Shown here: positions 1 to 11,007 of the stretch, piece after piece
Layout: the number at the start of each line of letters is the position of its first letter
Numbering within the stretch: the first letter of the stretch is position 1
Assembly: GCA_945877815.1 (NCBI GenBank)
Contig: CAMDWJ010000010.1
Span: 47,860-111,859, forward strand
Source: Caenispirillum bisanense
Lineage (GTDB): Bacteria; Pseudomonadota; Alphaproteobacteria; Rhodospirillales; UBA2165
Direction of reading: 5' to 3'
DNA length: 64,000 nucleotides
Program-made: the position numbers and the translations under genes
Notes under the pieces: model-generated
The model's database searches: none
What the model was told of the DNA's origin: nothing
What the model saw: the letters and a program-made list of their open reading frames with translations, nothing else

Positions 1-738
1 GATCCGCTGCGGCAATTCGCCAGCCGGGATTTTGCCGTAGTATTTTTCGGCGAGCGGTTTGACCTCGGCCGCGGTCACGTCGCCGGCGACAACCAGGATC
101 GCATTGTTCGGGTGATACCAAAGCTTATAGAAACTCTCCAGATCGCTACGCGTCAGGCCGACGATCTCGTGACGCCATCCGATAATCGGAGTGCCGTAAG
201 GATGATTGCGGTAAAAAGCCGCATTGATTTCCTCACCGAGCCGCGCGTCCGGCGAATTTTCGGTGCGCATGTTGCGTTCCTCGAGAATCACTTGGCGTTC
301 GGACTCGATCTGCTCGTCGTTGAACAGGATATTGGTCATGCGGTCGGCTTCCATGCGCATGACCAGTTCTAGGCGATCCTTGGCAATGGTCTGGAAATAG
401 CCGGTATAGTCGCTGGAGGTGAAGGCGTTGTCGCGCCCGCCGTTGCGTGCAACGGTCGAGGAAAATTCTCCCGACTTCAGGGTCGAGGTCGCCTTGAACA
501 TCATATGTTCGAGGAAATGCGCGATGCCGGACTTTCCCTTGGGTTCGTCGGCCGCGCCAACCTTGTACCAGACCATGTGCGTGACGATGGGGGCCCGCTT
601 GTTGGTGACCACGACGACTTGCATGCCATTGGCCAGCGTCAGCGTTTCGGGATTGTAGACGGCCGCAGTTGCGGGGGTGACGAGGCCGGCGTAGAGCAAA
701 GCTGCCAGCGCGAGTACGCGGTTCGCGAGAGAAATCAT
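1..738 (-). CDS. M16 family zinc peptidase, N-terminal part (cut by window edge)
   Basis: The reading frame starts at the ATG at 738-736 and is still open at base 1, so only the first 246 residues are visible. Residues 1-26 look like a signal peptide ending in an Ala-rich stretch. The inverzincin zinc motif HFLEH lies at residues 74-78 (H74, E77, H78), which defines M16 (insulinase/pitrilysin) peptidases. The signal peptide implies a periplasmic or membrane-bound enzyme, unlike the cytoplasmic M16 protein at 25963-27225. In related genomes such genes often sit in pairs, and a second M16 gene could follow beyond the edge; that is inference. It lies 105 bases downstream of the DUF3035 lipoprotein on the same strand. 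Confidence 0.9.
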   Translation of the reverse strand, partial: MISLANRVLALAALLYAGLVTPATAAVYNPETLTLANGMQVVVVTNKRAPIVTHMVWYKVGAADEPKGKSGIAHFLEHMMFKATSTLKSGEFSSTVARNGGRDNAFTSSDYTGYFQTIAKDRLELVMRMEADRMTNILFNDEQIESERQVILEERNMRTENSPDARLGEEINAAFYRNHPYGTPIIGWRHEIVGLTRSDLESFYKLWYHPNNAILVVAGDVTAAEVKPLAEKYYGKIPAGELPQRI

Positions 739-843
739 GTTACCTCGTCAAAAAAATCGTCCGTCGCACCGACGGATCGTTTCCGCGACTGAAATGCCCC
801 TGAGGATCGGGCTCCGGCTCATGACCGACGAAGTCTTCGGCCG

Positions 844-1395
844 TCAGCGTTCGAACAGCGCTTTTTGTTTTTGCTTGATAATGGGCACGTCGCCTTCGTT
901 CACAGGCGCACCTTCGGCCTGTTTCTCGCGCAGGCGTTTCTGCTCCGCCGTGGGGTCGATGGTCGTGCCGAATTCGGCCGGCTTGCGCCAGAACACGAGC
1001 TTGTCGGTGATGCTGCCGCTGTCTTGTTCAAGCTCGCGGGTCTCGGCATTCACCTTGGCGCGAATGCCGGTATCCGCTTGATTGGCGCCGGTGAGTCGGA
1101 GGATGGATTGCTCGCCCGCGCTGAGCGGCGCGGTGGAGTCGGTCGCCGGCGTGCGGGTCAAGGCGGCGCGCGCCTGGTCGCGCGGATTGACGGCTTGCGG
1201 CCGTTCAGTACCGGGTGCAGGCGGCCTGAGCGCGAAATCCGGGGGCACGCTCAGCGGCGCGCGCTGGAAGACCGCGAATTCGTCGGGGGCCTGCTTGGTC
1301 TGGCCAAGCATCTGCTTGGCCTGTTCGCAGCCGCTGAGGGCCACGACGGTGGCGAGCGCGATTGCAAACGAGGCGATAGGTGTGTGCTGGCTCAT
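844..1395 (-). CDS. DUF3035 lipoprotein, BamF-like outer-membrane assembly subunit
   Basis: 183 residues. A hydrophobic leader ends in a lipobox (L-S-G-C, Cys23), so the mature protein should be an acylated periplasm-facing lipoprotein. The rest is hydrophilic with Pro-rich segments such as PPDFALRPP near residue 52, the typical signature of the alphaproteobacterial DUF3035 family. That family is described as BamF, an accessory lipoprotein of the beta-barrel assembly machine; I assign it from overall pattern, not from a catalytic motif. It follows lspA by 9 bases on the same strand, so the lipoprotein and the signal peptidase that matures lipoproteins are probably cotranscribed. Confidence 0.8.
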   Translation of the reverse strand: MSQHTPIASFAIALATVVALSGCEQAKQMLGQTKQAPDEFAVFQRAPLSVPPDFALRPPAPGTERPQAVNPRDQARAALTRTPATDSTAPLSAGEQSILRLTGANQADTGIRAKVNAETRELEQDSGSITDKLVFWRKPAEFGTTIDPTAEQKRLREKQAEGAPVNEGDVPIIKQKQKALFER

Positions 1396-1404
1396 GGTGG
1401 GATA

Positions 1405-1917
1405 TTAACCTTTTTGGCCCCGACCTGAAAACAACGAATCGACGATCAACAGGACGGCCCCTACCGTGATGCCACTGTCGGCCACATTGAAGGCCGGCCA
1501 GTGGTAGGTGCCCCAATGGACGTCGAGAAAATCGACCACGGCCCCATGGACCATGCGGTCGACAACATTGCCGATGGCGCCGCCGACGATCAGTCCAAGC
1601 GCAATGGGGATGAGTTTGCCCTCAGCGCGGCGCAGCCAACTGATCAGAACGCCGACGATTGCCACCGCTAGAATGGACAGAATCCAGGGAGTTGCGGGCG
1701 AATTGGTATCGAACAGTCCGAAGCTCACGCCGCGGTTCCAGGTCAGAACGAGGTTGAAGAACGGGACTATCTCAATCAATTGCGGCGGATTCATGACGGA
1801 CAGCAGGATCCACCACTTGCTGGCTTGGTCGAGGGCAATGACGATCGCGGCAATCAGCAATCCCCGGCGCAGCACGGGTGCGGACTGGATCGCCAATGGG
1901 TCCGAGAAAACGCTCAT
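1405..1917 (-). CDS. lspA: Lipoprotein signal peptidase (signal peptidase II)
   Basis: 170 residues with four predicted membrane helices. The two catalytic aspartates of the A8 family are visible as D120 in the GNxxDR motif and D147 in the FNxAD motif. The enzyme cleaves prolipoproteins before the diacylglyceryl-cysteine in the inner membrane. The start at 1917 overlaps the ileS stop by the four bases ATGA, which points to translational coupling. A longer frame up to 1965 only adds an Arg-rich stretch lying inside ileS and was not used. The order ribF-ileS-lspA is a common bacterial arrangement. Confidence 0.96.
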   Translation of the reverse strand: MSVFSDPLAIQSAPVLRRGLLIAAIVIALDQASKWWILLSVMNPPQLIEIVPFFNLVLTWNRGVSFGLFDTNSPATPWILSILAVAIVGVLISWLRRAEGKLIPIALGLIVGGAIGNVVDRMVHGAVVDFLDVHWGTYHWPAFNVADSGITVGAVLLIVDSLFSGRGQKG

Positions 1918-4805
1918 TCGGCGGCGACGGGGAAATGCGCGACGGCATCGGCGCAGCGATCGCAAATCTCGCCACGCGACGGATCGCGCGTCACCTCAGG
2001 CAGAACGCGATAGCAGCGTACGCATTTTGCGCCATCGGCCAAGCGCGGCACGACGGCGACACCCGGAACCTCGGCCAAGGTGAAGGCGGTGGTCGGCGCC
2101 GTTCCGGCGCTCAGGCTCGCATCCGAGGTGATGGCGATTTCGGCGAGGTCGATGGCTTTCATCGCATCCAGATAATCGACGCCGGCGAAGACCGTGGGTG
2201 CGGCTTGTAAGGACGAGCCGATGCGCTTCTCCGCCCGCTCCAATTCCAAGGCACCGGTGACGACGCGGCGCAGATCGCGCACGCGCTGCCATTTGGCGGC
2301 GAGCGCATCGTCGTGCCATTCGGCAGGGATTTCAGGGAAGGTGCGCAAATGCACGGAATCGGTATCCGACGGATGGCGCGCGAGCCAGGCTTCCTCGGCG
2401 GTGAAGCAGACGAACGGAGCAACCCAAGCGGTCAGGCAATTGAACAAGATGTCGAGTACCGTGCGCGTGGCGCGGCGGCGCACGCTGTCCGCGCGGTCGC
2501 AATAGAGCGCATCCTTGCGGATATCGAGATAGAAGGCCGACAGATCGACCGCGCAAAAATTGTGCAGCTCGGTGAAGATGTGATGGTATTCGAGCCGTGT
2601 GCAGGCATCGCGCAGGGACCGGTCGATCTCACTCAGGCGATGAAGCACCCAGCGTTCGAGCTCTGGCATTTCGGAGACCGCGATCCGTTCGGGATCGTTG
2701 AAACCGTCGAGATTGCCGAGCAGATAGCGCAGCGTATTGCGGATGCGGCGATAGACGTCCGCGTGGTATTTCAGGATCTCGGGTCCGATGCGTAGATCTT
2801 CCGAATAGTCCGAACCGACGACCCACAGGCGCAGGATATCGGCGCCCGACTGCGCAATCACGTCCTGCGGAGCCACGATATTGCCCAGCGATTTCGACAT
2901 CTTTTGGCCGTCCTCGCCCATGACAAAGCCGTGTGTGAGTACGCCGTCATAGGGTGCGCGGCCGCGCGTGCCGCAAGATTCCACGAGCGAGGAATGGAAC
3001 CAGCCGCGATGCTGATCCGAGCCTTCGAGATAGAGCGAGGCCGGCCATTTCAGATCGGGCCGCCTTTCCAGAACGAACGAGTGGGTCGATCCCGAATCGA
3101 ACCAGACATCGAGAATGTCGGTGACTTGGGTGTAATCGGCGGCTTTGTATTTATCGCCGAGGAACCGTTCGGGCGGGGATGCGAACCAGGCATCGGCCCC
3201 TTCGGCTTCGATCGCGGCGACGATGCGTTCGATCACGTCCGGGTCGCGCAGCAAGCTGCCGTCTGCCTTGTTCACGAAAACGGTGATCGGCACGCCCCAA
3301 GCACGTTGGCGCGACACCACCCAATCGGGCTTGCCCTCGATCATGCCGTAAAGGCGGTTGTAGCCGGTCTTCGGATAGAAGGCGGTCGCATCCACTGCCC
3401 GCAGCGCGACGGCGCGTAACGATTCCTGCCGCACGCCGTCCAAGTCGAATGGCTTGTCCATGGCGATGAACCATTGCGGCGTATTGCGGAAGATCAGCGG
3501 CTTCTTCGAGCGCCACGAATGGGGATATTGGTGCGTCAGGCGCGAGCGCGCGATCAGCGCATTGGCATCCTTCAAGGCTTTGATCACGGCTTCGTTGGCC
3601 GTTCCCTTCTGGCCCTTGTCGGTGATGACGCGTTCGCCGGTGAAGCCGGGCGCTTCATTGGTGAAGGCGCCGGCCTCGTCGACGGTATATGGGATGCGTG
3701 TCTCGATGCCGCGTGCAATAAGCAACGCGCTGCTCGACATCCATATCTCGAAGTCCTCGCGGCCGTGGCTGGGCGCGGTATGCACGAAACCGGTGCCGGT
3801 GTCGGCGGTGACGTGATCGCCGTTGAGCAACGGCACGTCGAAATCGTAGCCGCCGCCAAATCCTTTGAGCGGATGTGCGCAGGTTATTCCTGCAAGCGCG
3901 TCGGCACTCACGTCGCCAAGCTTGCGATAGTTGGTCACGCGCGCCTGTTTCATCATGGCTTCGGCAAGATTGTTGGCGAGCACGAGTTTCTCGCCGGCGT
4001 TCACCCAATTGCCCTCGGGCGTTTCAGTGATCTCATAGAGGCCATAGGCGATCTTCGACGAATAGGAGACCGCACGGTTGCCGGGGATCGTCCAAGGCGT
4101 CGTCGTCCAGATGACGACGGCAACGCCGACCAACTCGCCGCTCGTTACCGGAAACTTCACCCAGATCGTATCCGATACATGATCGTCGTATTCGACCTCG
4201 GCCTCGGCGAGCGCGGTGCGTTCGACCACCGACCACATGACCGGCTTGGAGCCGAGATAGAGCAATCCGTTTTGAAGGAACTTTAACAGCTCGCGCGCGA
4301 TCTGCGCCTCGGCCGCGAAGGTCATAGTCGTATAGGCGTTGTCCCAATCGCCGATCACGCCCATGCGCTTGAATTCCTCGCGCTGCACGTCGATCCACTT
4401 CTGTGCGAATTCGCGGCATTCGCGGCGGAACTCGACGACGGGAACGCTGTCTTTGTCGGCGCCCTTCTCGCGATACTGTTCCTCGATCTTCCATTCGATC
4501 GGCAGGCCGTGGCAGTCCCAGCCGGGCACGTAGTTAGCATCCTTGCCCATCATCTGCTGGGTGCGGTTGATGACGTCCTTGAGGATCTTGTTCAGTGCAT
4601 GGCCGATGTGGAGGTTGCCGTTGGCGTAGGGCGGCCCGTCGTGCAGGACGAATTTCTCGCGGCCCTTCGATTGCTCGCGCTGGCGACGATAAAGATCGAT
4701 CTTCGCCCAGCGTTCGAGCAGGGTCGGCTCGAGCTTATTCAGGCCGGCCTTCATCGGAAAGTCGGTCTTGGGAAGATACACCGTCGGTTTCAAATCAACG
4801 CTCAT
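1914..4805 (-). CDS. ileS: Isoleucyl-tRNA synthetase
   Basis: 963 residues, the normal size. Class I signature HIGH is at residues 66-69 and KMSKS near residue 635. The editing (CP1) domain lies between them. The C-terminus has a zinc-binding pair of cysteine motifs (CVRC near 928 and CDRC near 946), typical of the bacterial type of IleRS. It charges tRNA-Ile in the cytoplasm and edits Val-tRNA. The start codon overlaps the ribF stop by ATGA and the stop overlaps the lspA start in the same way, so the three genes form one tightly coupled operon. Confidence 0.98.
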   Translation of the reverse strand: MSVDLKPTVYLPKTDFPMKAGLNKLEPTLLERWAKIDLYRRQREQSKGREKFVLHDGPPYANGNLHIGHALNKILKDVINRTQQMMGKDANYVPGWDCHGLPIEWKIEEQYREKGADKDSVPVVEFRRECREFAQKWIDVQREEFKRMGVIGDWDNAYTTMTFAAEAQIARELLKFLQNGLLYLGSKPVMWSVVERTALAEAEVEYDDHVSDTIWVKFPVTSGELVGVAVVIWTTTPWTIPGNRAVSYSSKIAYGLYEITETPEGNWVNAGEKLVLANNLAEAMMKQARVTNYRKLGDVSADALAGITCAHPLKGFGGGYDFDVPLLNGDHVTADTGTGFVHTAPSHGREDFEIWMSSSALLIARGIETRIPYTVDEAGAFTNEAPGFTGERVITDKGQKGTANEAVIKALKDANALIARSRLTHQYPHSWRSKKPLIFRNTPQWFIAMDKPFDLDGVRQESLRAVALRAVDATAFYPKTGYNRLYGMIEGKPDWVVSRQRAWGVPITVFVNKADGSLLRDPDVIERIVAAIEAEGADAWFASPPERFLGDKYKAADYTQVTDILDVWFDSGSTHSFVLERRPDLKWPASLYLEGSDQHRGWFHSSLVESCGTRGRAPYDGVLTHGFVMGEDGQKMSKSLGNIVAPQDVIAQSGADILRLWVVGSDYSEDLRIGPEILKYHADVYRRIRNTLRYLLGNLDGFNDPERIAVSEMPELERWVLHRLSEIDRSLRDACTRLEYHHIFTELHNFCAVDLSAFYLDIRKDALYCDRADSVRRRATRTVLDILFNCLTAWVAPFVCFTAEEAWLARHPSDTDSVHLRTFPEIPAEWHDDALAAKWQRVRDLRRVVTGALELERAEKRIGSSLQAAPTVFAGVDYLDAMKAIDLAEIAITSDASLSAGTAPTTAFTLAEVPGVAVVPRLADGAKCVRCYRVLPEVTRDPSRGEICDRCADAVAHFPVAAE

Positions 4806-5755
4806 GCCTTACGCCCTGCCTTCGCCAATAACGCGCGCGCCGCCTCGCTGTCGCGCTTGATCTGCTCCGTCAGCGCCGCCACGCCGTCGAATTTCCGCTC
4901 GGGCCGGATGAACTCGATGAGGGCTACGCGCAGGTGCTTGCCGTAGATATCGTCGGCGAAATCGAAAATATTGGTTTCGAGAACGGGGGTGGTTCCGCCG
5001 AAGGTCGGTCTATAACCCAAATTGGCCACCCCGTCATGCCAAACCGTGGTTTCGTTCTCCTCCACACCGGCCCGCACGGCATAGACGCCGAAGGCGGGCT
5101 GGGTCGTCGCCGACAGCATCAGATTCGCGGTCGGAAAGCCGAGCGTGCGGCCGCGTTGGTCGCCGCCCGTGACGCGCCCGACGATCTCGTACGGCCGGCC
5201 TAGCAGCCGGGCCGCTTCGCGCGGTTTGCCGTCGGCGAGAAAAGCGCGGATACGGGTCGAAGATACGATCTCGTTCGTCTCGTCCACAACCTGGCCGATG
5301 CCGGTTGTTCCGAATCCGCGTTTTTTGCCTTCGGCTTCCAGGAACTGGGCCGTCCCGCGACGCTGATGGCCGAATACGAAATCGAACCCGGCGACCACAT
5401 GACGGGCGTGCAGGCCATCGACCAGCACGGATTCTACAAACGCCTCGGCCGGCATACGCGACAATGCGAGATCGAAGTTGAGGACGACGAGGAAATCGAT
5501 GCTGAGTTCGTCGAGTATCCGCGATTTCTGCACGAAGGGTGTGATGCGGAAGGGCGGCGTATCGGGCGTGAACATCATTCGCGGGTGGGGCTCGAAGGTG
5601 AGGACGCCCCAAGGCGCACCGGCTGCCTTGGCAATCCGGCCGGCTTCGTCGATCACCGCGCGGTGGCCAAGATGCACACCGTCGAAATTGCCGATGGCAA
5701 TCACGCCGCGTCGGTGTTCGGGCGCGATGTCGTCAAATGTCTGATATATGCGCAT
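4802..5755 (-). CDS. ribF: Bifunctional riboflavin kinase / FAD synthetase
   Basis: 317 residues. The N-terminal nucleotidyltransferase domain shows the [10 protein letters not shown] motif at residues 22-31 (adenylyl transfer to FMN). The C-terminal riboflavin kinase domain shows [11 protein letters not shown] at about residue 200-212. The enzyme converts riboflavin to FMN and then FAD in the cytoplasm. First gene of the ribF-ileS-lspA operon. A second flavin gene in the window, ribH2 at 61262, is 55 kb away and under an FMN riboswitch; no riboswitch is seen upstream of ribF. Confidence 0.97.
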   Translation of the reverse strand: MRIYQTFDDIAPEHRRGVIAIGNFDGVHLGHRAVIDEAGRIAKAAGAPWGVLTFEPHPRMMFTPDTPPFRITPFVQKSRILDELSIDFLVVLNFDLALSRMPAEAFVESVLVDGLHARHVVAGFDFVFGHQRRGTAQFLEAEGKKRGFGTTGIGQVVDETNEIVSSTRIRAFLADGKPREAARLLGRPYEIVGRVTGGDQRGRTLGFPTANLMLSATTQPAFGVYAVRAGVEENETTVWHDGVANLGYRPTFGGTTPVLETNIFDFADDIYGKHLRVALIEFIRPERKFDGVAALTEQIKRDSEAARALLAKAGRKA

Positions 5756-5788
5756 GGGCCGGGAAAGTGCCGCCCATAACCGGGGGGG

Positions 5789-7237
5789 TCAAGAGAATCG
5801 CGCTCCATGGATCACCGTTGGAGGCGGATTGGGGTCGATCGGCAGTAGCCGGGCGAGGCCGTAAATCTCCTCCGCCGCGGCGGCCGCCGCGATAAGTGCC
5901 GCTTCTCCGCCGTTTGGAGCCACCATCTGCAGCCCGACCGGTCGCCCATCGGCAGTGTAACCGCAGGGCAGGGATAATGCGGGGCAAGCGGCCAGGGTGA
6001 TCGCGAAGGTGATGGCGATCCAATCGACATAGGTGTCGAGCTTGGTCCCTGCGATCTCATCGACCCAACGAATATCGACATCGAAGGGGCCGACCGAGGC
6101 CGCCGGGCAGAGCAGCAGGTCGTAGTCGGTGAAAAAGCGAGCAACGCGCTTATAGAGTGTGCCTCGCGCCATCTCCGCGCGGCCAATCTCGACGGCGCTC
6201 AGCTTGAGACCCTGTTCGATGTTCCAGACGACTTCCGGTTTGAGCGCAGCGCGCCGCGTATCGTAGAGCGGTTTGTAGCGTGCCGCGAAGGACGCGGCGC
6301 GCAAGGTCTGGAAAATTTCGAGTGCGTCGGAGAGATCGGGCGAGGCCTCTTCGACGATCACCCCGGCCTCCGACAGGCGGTGGGCGGCGCGCCGGCATCG
6401 TTCGGCGATCTCGGGATCGACTGGCAGAAAGCCGAGATTGGGGGTGAAGGCGATGCGCTTAGGCAGGGTCTTGCTCATCGCCGCGCGCTGGAAGGAAGTG
6501 CCGGGCGCGTCCCAGGCCAGGGGATCGCCCGGATGCACGCCGACCATGGCGTCCAGGAACAGTGCCAGATCGCCGACGTCGCGCGCCATTGGCCCCGCGA
6601 CGGACAACGTATCGAAGGGATTGGTGGCGGAGCGCGCGACGCGCCCGGGCGAAGGGCGCAAGCCGACCACTGAACAGAAACTCGCCGGTGTGCGCAACGA
6701 GCCGCCGAGATCGGTGCCCGTCGCCAGCCAGACTTCGCCGGCGGCGAGCGCCGCCGCCGAACCGCCGCTCGATCCTGCGCAGCTGAGCTTGGTATTCCAC
6801 GGATTGCGCGTCTTGCCGAAGACCTCGTTGAAGGTGTTGGCGCCCGCGCCGAATTCCGGTGTGTTCGATTTGGCCAGCACGACGGCCCCGCGTTGTTCCA
6901 GCAATTCGACGGTGATGTCGGTCTGGGCGGAGATATTGTCGGCGAAGATGGGCGAGCCGAAGGTGGTGCGCACGCCTTTGACATCGGAAAGGTCTTTGAC
7001 CGCGATGGGCAGTCCGGCGAGCCAGCCGGGATGGGCCCGCGCGGTCGTGGAGTCGGCCATGATCACTTCGGCCGCAGCGCGGGCGCGCTCTTCGCACAGG
7101 ATCGGGAGCGCGTTGATTGCGCCATCGACCGCCTTGATGCGCGCGAGTGCGGCGTCGATCAAATCGAGTGGGCTGATTTCGCGCGCCTTCAACTGTTGCA
7201 CAATCTCGCGGGCGGTCATGCGGATGAGGTCGGTCAC
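5789..7237 (-). CDS. Amidase signature family hydrolase
   Basis: 482 residues. The Ser-cisSer-Lys triad of the amidase signature family is visible: K81 (in PIAVKD), S156 (in the G-S-S-G-G-S loop) and S180 (in GTDLGGS). Such enzymes hydrolyse carboxylic amides; the substrate cannot be read from the sequence. It does not look like GatA, because no gatB or gatC is nearby. The GTG start at 7237 is preferred over the ATG six codons later because GGGAG lies seven bases upstream. It stands alone, divergent from the TPR gene at 7284 and 33 bases upstream of ribF on the same strand. Confidence 0.9.
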   Translation of the reverse strand: MTDLIRMTAREIVQQLKAREISPLDLIDAALARIKAVDGAINALPILCEERARAAAEVIMADSTTARAHPGWLAGLPIAVKDLSDVKGVRTTFGSPIFADNISAQTDITVELLEQRGAVVLAKSNTPEFGAGANTFNEVFGKTRNPWNTKLSCAGSSGGSAAALAAGEVWLATGTDLGGSLRTPASFCSVVGLRPSPGRVARSATNPFDTLSVAGPMARDVGDLALFLDAMVGVHPGDPLAWDAPGTSFQRAAMSKTLPKRIAFTPNLGFLPVDPEIAERCRRAAHRLSEAGVIVEEASPDLSDALEIFQTLRAASFAARYKPLYDTRRAALKPEVVWNIEQGLKLSAVEIGRAEMARGTLYKRVARFFTDYDLLLCPAASVGPFDVDIRWVDEIAGTKLDTYVDWIAITFAITLAACPALSLPCGYTADGRPVGLQMVAPNGGEAALIAAAAAAEEIYGLARLLPIDPNPPPTVIHGARFS

Positions 7238-7283
7238 TTTTGTCTCCCGCTAAGATTTTGCCTGGGCCGCCGAGAATAGCGGT

Positions 7284-8987
7284 ATGATGATGGTTAATCG
7301 ATTTGTGGCAAGCGTTCTAGACGTGGACGAAAAACCCTCATTAAACCAGGCTCAAGCGCTTCTGGCCCACGGCGATCACGTGGGCGCGGCCGAAATATGC
7401 CAAGCGGTTCTCCGTGACTTCCCCAACAATTCGGGTGCCTTGCACCTTCTCGGTGTCGCTTTGGGCACTGCGGGCTTGCACGCGGCAGCGCTACCGTGGC
7501 TGGAACGCGCGATCGCGGCGGGCGATGCCGCGCCGGCGCTTCTTCATGATTATGGGATGACGCTGCGGGCACTCGGCCGGATGGGTGAGGCCGTATTTGC
7601 CTTCCGGCTCGCCGCCGAGGGCAACCCCGACGATGCCGATGCTTGGTTTGCCTTGGGCACCACACGCCTTGCCTTGGAGCAATATGGCGAGGCCGCGACG
7701 GCACTGCAGAGCGCTGTCGAACTGGTGCCGAAACGCACCGACATTTGTCGCAATCTCAGCCTGGCTCTGATCGGGCTGGGACTTGCGCAGCAACGCCGGT
7801 GCGCCTTCGATGTCGCGCGCGCCACATTGGCGGCCGCCGTGCAAAATGCGCCGAAGAATGCGCGCGCCCACGCCTATCTCGGCAACGTGCTGCGCGATCT
7901 CGGACGCTTTGCCGATGCGCATGCGCAATTCGCGCGCGCGCGCGCGCTGGCGCCCGACGACGCCGAGGTGATCGCGAACGAGGGATTGGTTTGGCAGCAC
8001 GAAGGCGATCTCAATCAAGCCATTGACTGTTACACCCGTGCGATCGAGCTTCAGCCGAACAGCGAGCCGTTGCGCTCAAACCTTGCGCAAGCGTTGTTGC
8101 TCGCGGGCCGTTTCGAGGAGGGCTGGACGGCGTTCGAACATCGCTTCGCCGATCCGGCAACCGCCGCGCAGGTGGCATCGCTTCCAGGCGCACGCTGGCG
8201 GGGCGAGGAGGTCGCGGGAAAGATATTGCTTCTACGCTGCGAACAGGGACTCGGCGACGCGATCCAATTCGCTCGTTATGTGCCGGTTCTGTCCGGCATG
8301 GGCGCGCGAGTCAGTCTCGTCGGTCCCGCGCGTTTGGCTCGTCTGATGGCGGGTCTGGAGGGGCTTTCGGCCTACATCGCCGAAGACGATAGGTTGCCTA
8401 ATGCGGATTTTCACGCGCCCTTGATCAGCGTGCCGCACCTTCTGCGCAGCGCCGCCATTCCGGCACAAATTCCCTATCTCAGTGCGGAGCCCGACTTGAT
8501 CGCGCGTTGGGGCTCGCGTCTTGCACAGGACGCGCGGCTACGAATCGGCATCGCGTGGCAAGGCAATCCAACCTACGAGATGGATTATCTGCGGTCGATT
8601 CCGCCGCTTCGAATGGCCGAGATGATTGTTGGAATCGATGCGTGTTTTATAAGCCTCCAGCATGGCGGCGGATTGCATGCCCCGGTCGCTGCCGGCGCGC
8701 AAGACCTCGGTGCCGAACTGGATCGCGAACATGCCTTTGTCGATACTGCGGCGATGATGACAAACCTCGATCTCGTCATCACCAGCGACACGGCGATCGC
8801 CCATCTGGCAGGCGCACTCGGCCGTCCGGCGTGGGTGCTGCTTCCCTATGCGCCCGATTGGCGTTGGCGCCTTGGCCGCGCCGATTGCGACTGGTATCCG
8901 AGCTTACGGCTGTTTCGACAGCCGCGCCCGGGCGATTGGCATGGGGTCATGGCGGCGGTTCGCAGGGCGCTCGGTGGGGATGCCTAA
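7284..8987 (+). CDS. TPR-repeat protein with C-terminal glycosyltransferase family 9-like domain
   Basis: 567 residues. About residues 12-275 consist of tetratricopeptide repeats, with repeated Ala/Leu helices such as the ALG and YTRAIELQP segments. About residues 300-560 resemble the heptosyltransferase-like fold: a GLGDAIQFARY motif, an ITSDTAIAHLAGALG motif close to the donor-binding loop, and a final LFRQPRPGDW. Proteins of this architecture are common in Alphaproteobacteria and are usually annotated as tetratricopeptide glycosyltransferases; the acceptor is unknown. No signal peptide is seen, so it is probably cytoplasmic. Three consecutive ATG codons occur at the start. It precedes the ABC exporter pair on the same strand with a 124-base gap. 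Confidence 0.85.
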   Translation: MMMVNRFVASVLDVDEKPSLNQAQALLAHGDHVGAAEICQAVLRDFPNNSGALHLLGVALGTAGLHAAALPWLERAIAAGDAAPALLHDYGMTLRALGRMGEAVFAFRLAAEGNPDDADAWFALGTTRLALEQYGEAATALQSAVELVPKRTDICRNLSLALIGLGLAQQRRCAFDVARATLAAAVQNAPKNARAHAYLGNVLRDLGRFADAHAQFARARALAPDDAEVIANEGLVWQHEGDLNQAIDCYTRAIELQPNSEPLRSNLAQALLLAGRFEEGWTAFEHRFADPATAAQVASLPGARWRGEEVAGKILLLRCEQGLGDAIQFARYVPVLSGMGARVSLVGPARLARLMAGLEGLSAYIAEDDRLPNADFHAPLISVPHLLRSAAIPAQIPYLSAEPDLIARWGSRLAQDARLRIGIAWQGNPTYEMDYLRSIPPLRMAEMIVGIDACFISLQHGGGLHAPVAAGAQDLGAELDREHAFVDTAAMMTNLDLVITSDTAIAHLAGALGRPAWVLLPYAPDWRWRLGRADCDWYPSLRLFRQPRPGDWHGVMAAVRRALGGDA

Positions 8988-9111
8988 TTCGACATATGCC
9001 GTCCTTGGCCGGTGGTTGTTCTCCTAACTCGGCTCCTCTAGACTCCCGGTTCGTCAATGACCGCAACAAAAACCGCTGCCGCCTCTGCCCGGCAGACATA
9101 AGGAATATGAC

Positions 9112-11007
9112 GTGGACGCGACGCCGACGGCATCGCCGCAATCCTCTACGAATTCAGCGCCTAGCCACACCGCGACTCTTGTCGGTTCGATGGAAGGCCG
9201 CTACGGCGAAGGTGCGCGCGCACTGATTCGCATCGTGCGGATGGCGTGCCGCTATCCGGTGCGTTTTCCGTTGGCCATCGGCACGGTGGTCGCGGCCGGC
9301 GTCTTCCAACTATTGATCCCGCGCTATCTCGGCCGTGCTGTCGACAATGCGACCGGCATGCTGACCCAGGCCGCGACCGTCGAGGCGCAGGATGCGCTTT
9401 GGTCGGCGGCCTTTCTCGTGATCGCGGTCACGGTGTTGCGCGGCCTCTTCACCTTGGCGCACAACTATTTTGGCGAAACGATCGGGCAAAGCCTCGGCTA
9501 CGAATTGCGTCTCGCCTTCTTTGAGAAGCTCCAGCGTCTGTCTTTCAGTTATCACGACCGTATCCATTCCGGCGATCTCATCACGCGCGGCATGCTCGAT
9601 ATCGAGGGCGTTAAGCGCTTCATCGAGACCGGCATCCTGCGCGTGATCCTGCTGGCCGTCCTGATCGGCGTCGGTGCGTGGATGTATATGGGCCACGACA
9701 TCGTGCTCGGCCTTCTGTGCGTCAGTTTCGTGCCCTTTGCGCTGTGGCGCGGCATGGTGTTCCGCCTGCGGGTGCGCGCCCTTTGGCGCGAATTGCAGGA
9801 ACGCATGAGCGTGCTGACTCGCATCATGGAGGAAAATCTCGGCGGCACGCGCGTGGTGCGCGCCTTCTCGGCGCAGAAATTCGAAATGAAGAAATTCAAC
9901 GAATGGCAGCAGCGTTGCCTCGACATCTCGTTGCAGCGCGCCGATGTGCGCTACGTAAATACCTCGCTGATGACCTTTTCCTATTATATCGCCATGGCCT
10001 TAGTGCTATGGGTGGGCGGCCTGCGCGTGATCGCCGGAACCATCACGGTCGGCGAGCTGACCCAATTCCTGGCCTTCATGACGGTGCTGCAAATGCCGAT
10101 CCGCCAGATCGGGATGGTGGTGAGCGGCATTGCGCGCGCTTCGGTTTCCGGCGTGCGCATGTTCGAAATCCTCGATATCGATCCAGCCATCCGCGACAAG
10201 CCCGATGCGCGAGAACTGGTGGTCAGCGAAGCCAGGCTCGCGTTCGAGGACGTGTCCTTCGCCTATGATGGGTTTGCCGGCGAGCATACAATTTCGCACA
10301 TCTCGTTTGCGGTGAAGGCGGGAGAAACGCTCGGCATCGTCGGCCCGCCTGGCAGCGGCAAATCGACCATCGCGAATCTGATACCGCGTTTTTACGACGT
10401 GACCGACGGTCGCATTACCATCGATGGGCAGGATATCCGCGATGTCACGCTCGATTCTTTGCGCGCCCATGTCGGTGTCGTGCAGCAAGATACGTTCCTG
10501 TTTACTACCGAGATCCGCAACAATGTCGCCTACGGCGATCCCTGGGCCGAGCAGGACAAGGTCGAGGATGCGACCGGGACGGCGCAATTGCACGACTATG
10601 TGGCCGGTCTGCCCGCGGCCTATGAGACCATGGTCGGCGAACGCGGCGTGTCGCTTTCCGGCGGTCAACGCCAACGACTTTCGATCGCCCGCAGCGTCTT
10701 GCTGACCCCGCGCGTCATGGTATTCGACGATTCGACGGCCGCGATCGATGCGGGCACGGAATTGCGCATCCGCGAGGCGCTTAAGGAAGTCAATAAGACC
10801 CGCGCCACGGTGATCATCTCGCACCGCCTTTCGTCATTGATGCATGCCGACGAAATCCTGTTCCTGGACGGCGGGCGCATCGTCGAGCGCGGCGGGCACA
10901 TGGAACTGTTGGCCAAGAACGGTCGCTATCGGGCTTTGTTCGATCTACAGATGGGCGCGGCCAAGGACGGTGCTAAAGATGCCATGGGCGACGACGCGCA
11001 TGCCTGA
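9112..11007 (+). CDS. ABC exporter half-transporter, degenerate-site subunit
   Basis: 631 residues: an N-terminal six-helix transmembrane domain (about 45-345) fused to a nucleotide-binding domain. Walker A is GPPGSGKS at 411-418, the signature LSGGQ at 515-519 and the switch histidine is H571. The Walker B motif reads VMVFDD, so the catalytic glutamate is replaced by D540. This pattern marks the degenerate-site subunit of heterodimeric exporters such as TM287/288 and BmrCD. The GTG start at 9112 has AAGGAA upstream; an ATG at 9190 is an alternative. It overlaps the next gene by 8 bases, supporting joint expression. Substrate unknown. Confidence 0.93.
   Translation: MDATPTASPQSSTNSAPSHTATLVGSMEGRYGEGARALIRIVRMACRYPVRFPLAIGTVVAAGVFQLLIPRYLGRAVDNATGMLTQAATVEAQDALWSAAFLVIAVTVLRGLFTLAHNYFGETIGQSLGYELRLAFFEKLQRLSFSYHDRIHSGDLITRGMLDIEGVKRFIETGILRVILLAVLIGVGAWMYMGHDIVLGLLCVSFVPFALWRGMVFRLRVRALWRELQERMSVLTRIMEENLGGTRVVRAFSAQKFEMKKFNEWQQRCLDISLQRADVRYVNTSLMTFSYYIAMALVLWVGGLRVIAGTITVGELTQFLAFMTVLQMPIRQIGMVVSGIARASVSGVRMFEILDIDPAIRDKPDARELVVSEARLAFEDVSFAYDGFAGEHTISHISFAVKAGETLGIVGPPGSGKSTIANLIPRFYDVTDGRITIDGQDIRDVTLDSLRAHVGVVQQDTFLFTTEIRNNVAYGDPWAEQDKVEDATGTAQLHDYVAGLPAAYETMVGERGVSLSGGQRQRLSIARSVLLTPRVMVFDDSTAAIDAGTELRIREALKEVNKTRATVIISHRLSSLMHADEILFLDGGRIVERGGHMELLAKNGRYRALFDLQMGAAKDGAKDAMGDDAHA

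Noticed and set aside
844..1428. Long plus-strand frames opposite the DUF3035 lipoprotein
   Set aside because: The minus strand carries a lipobox and a family pattern; the plus frames do not.
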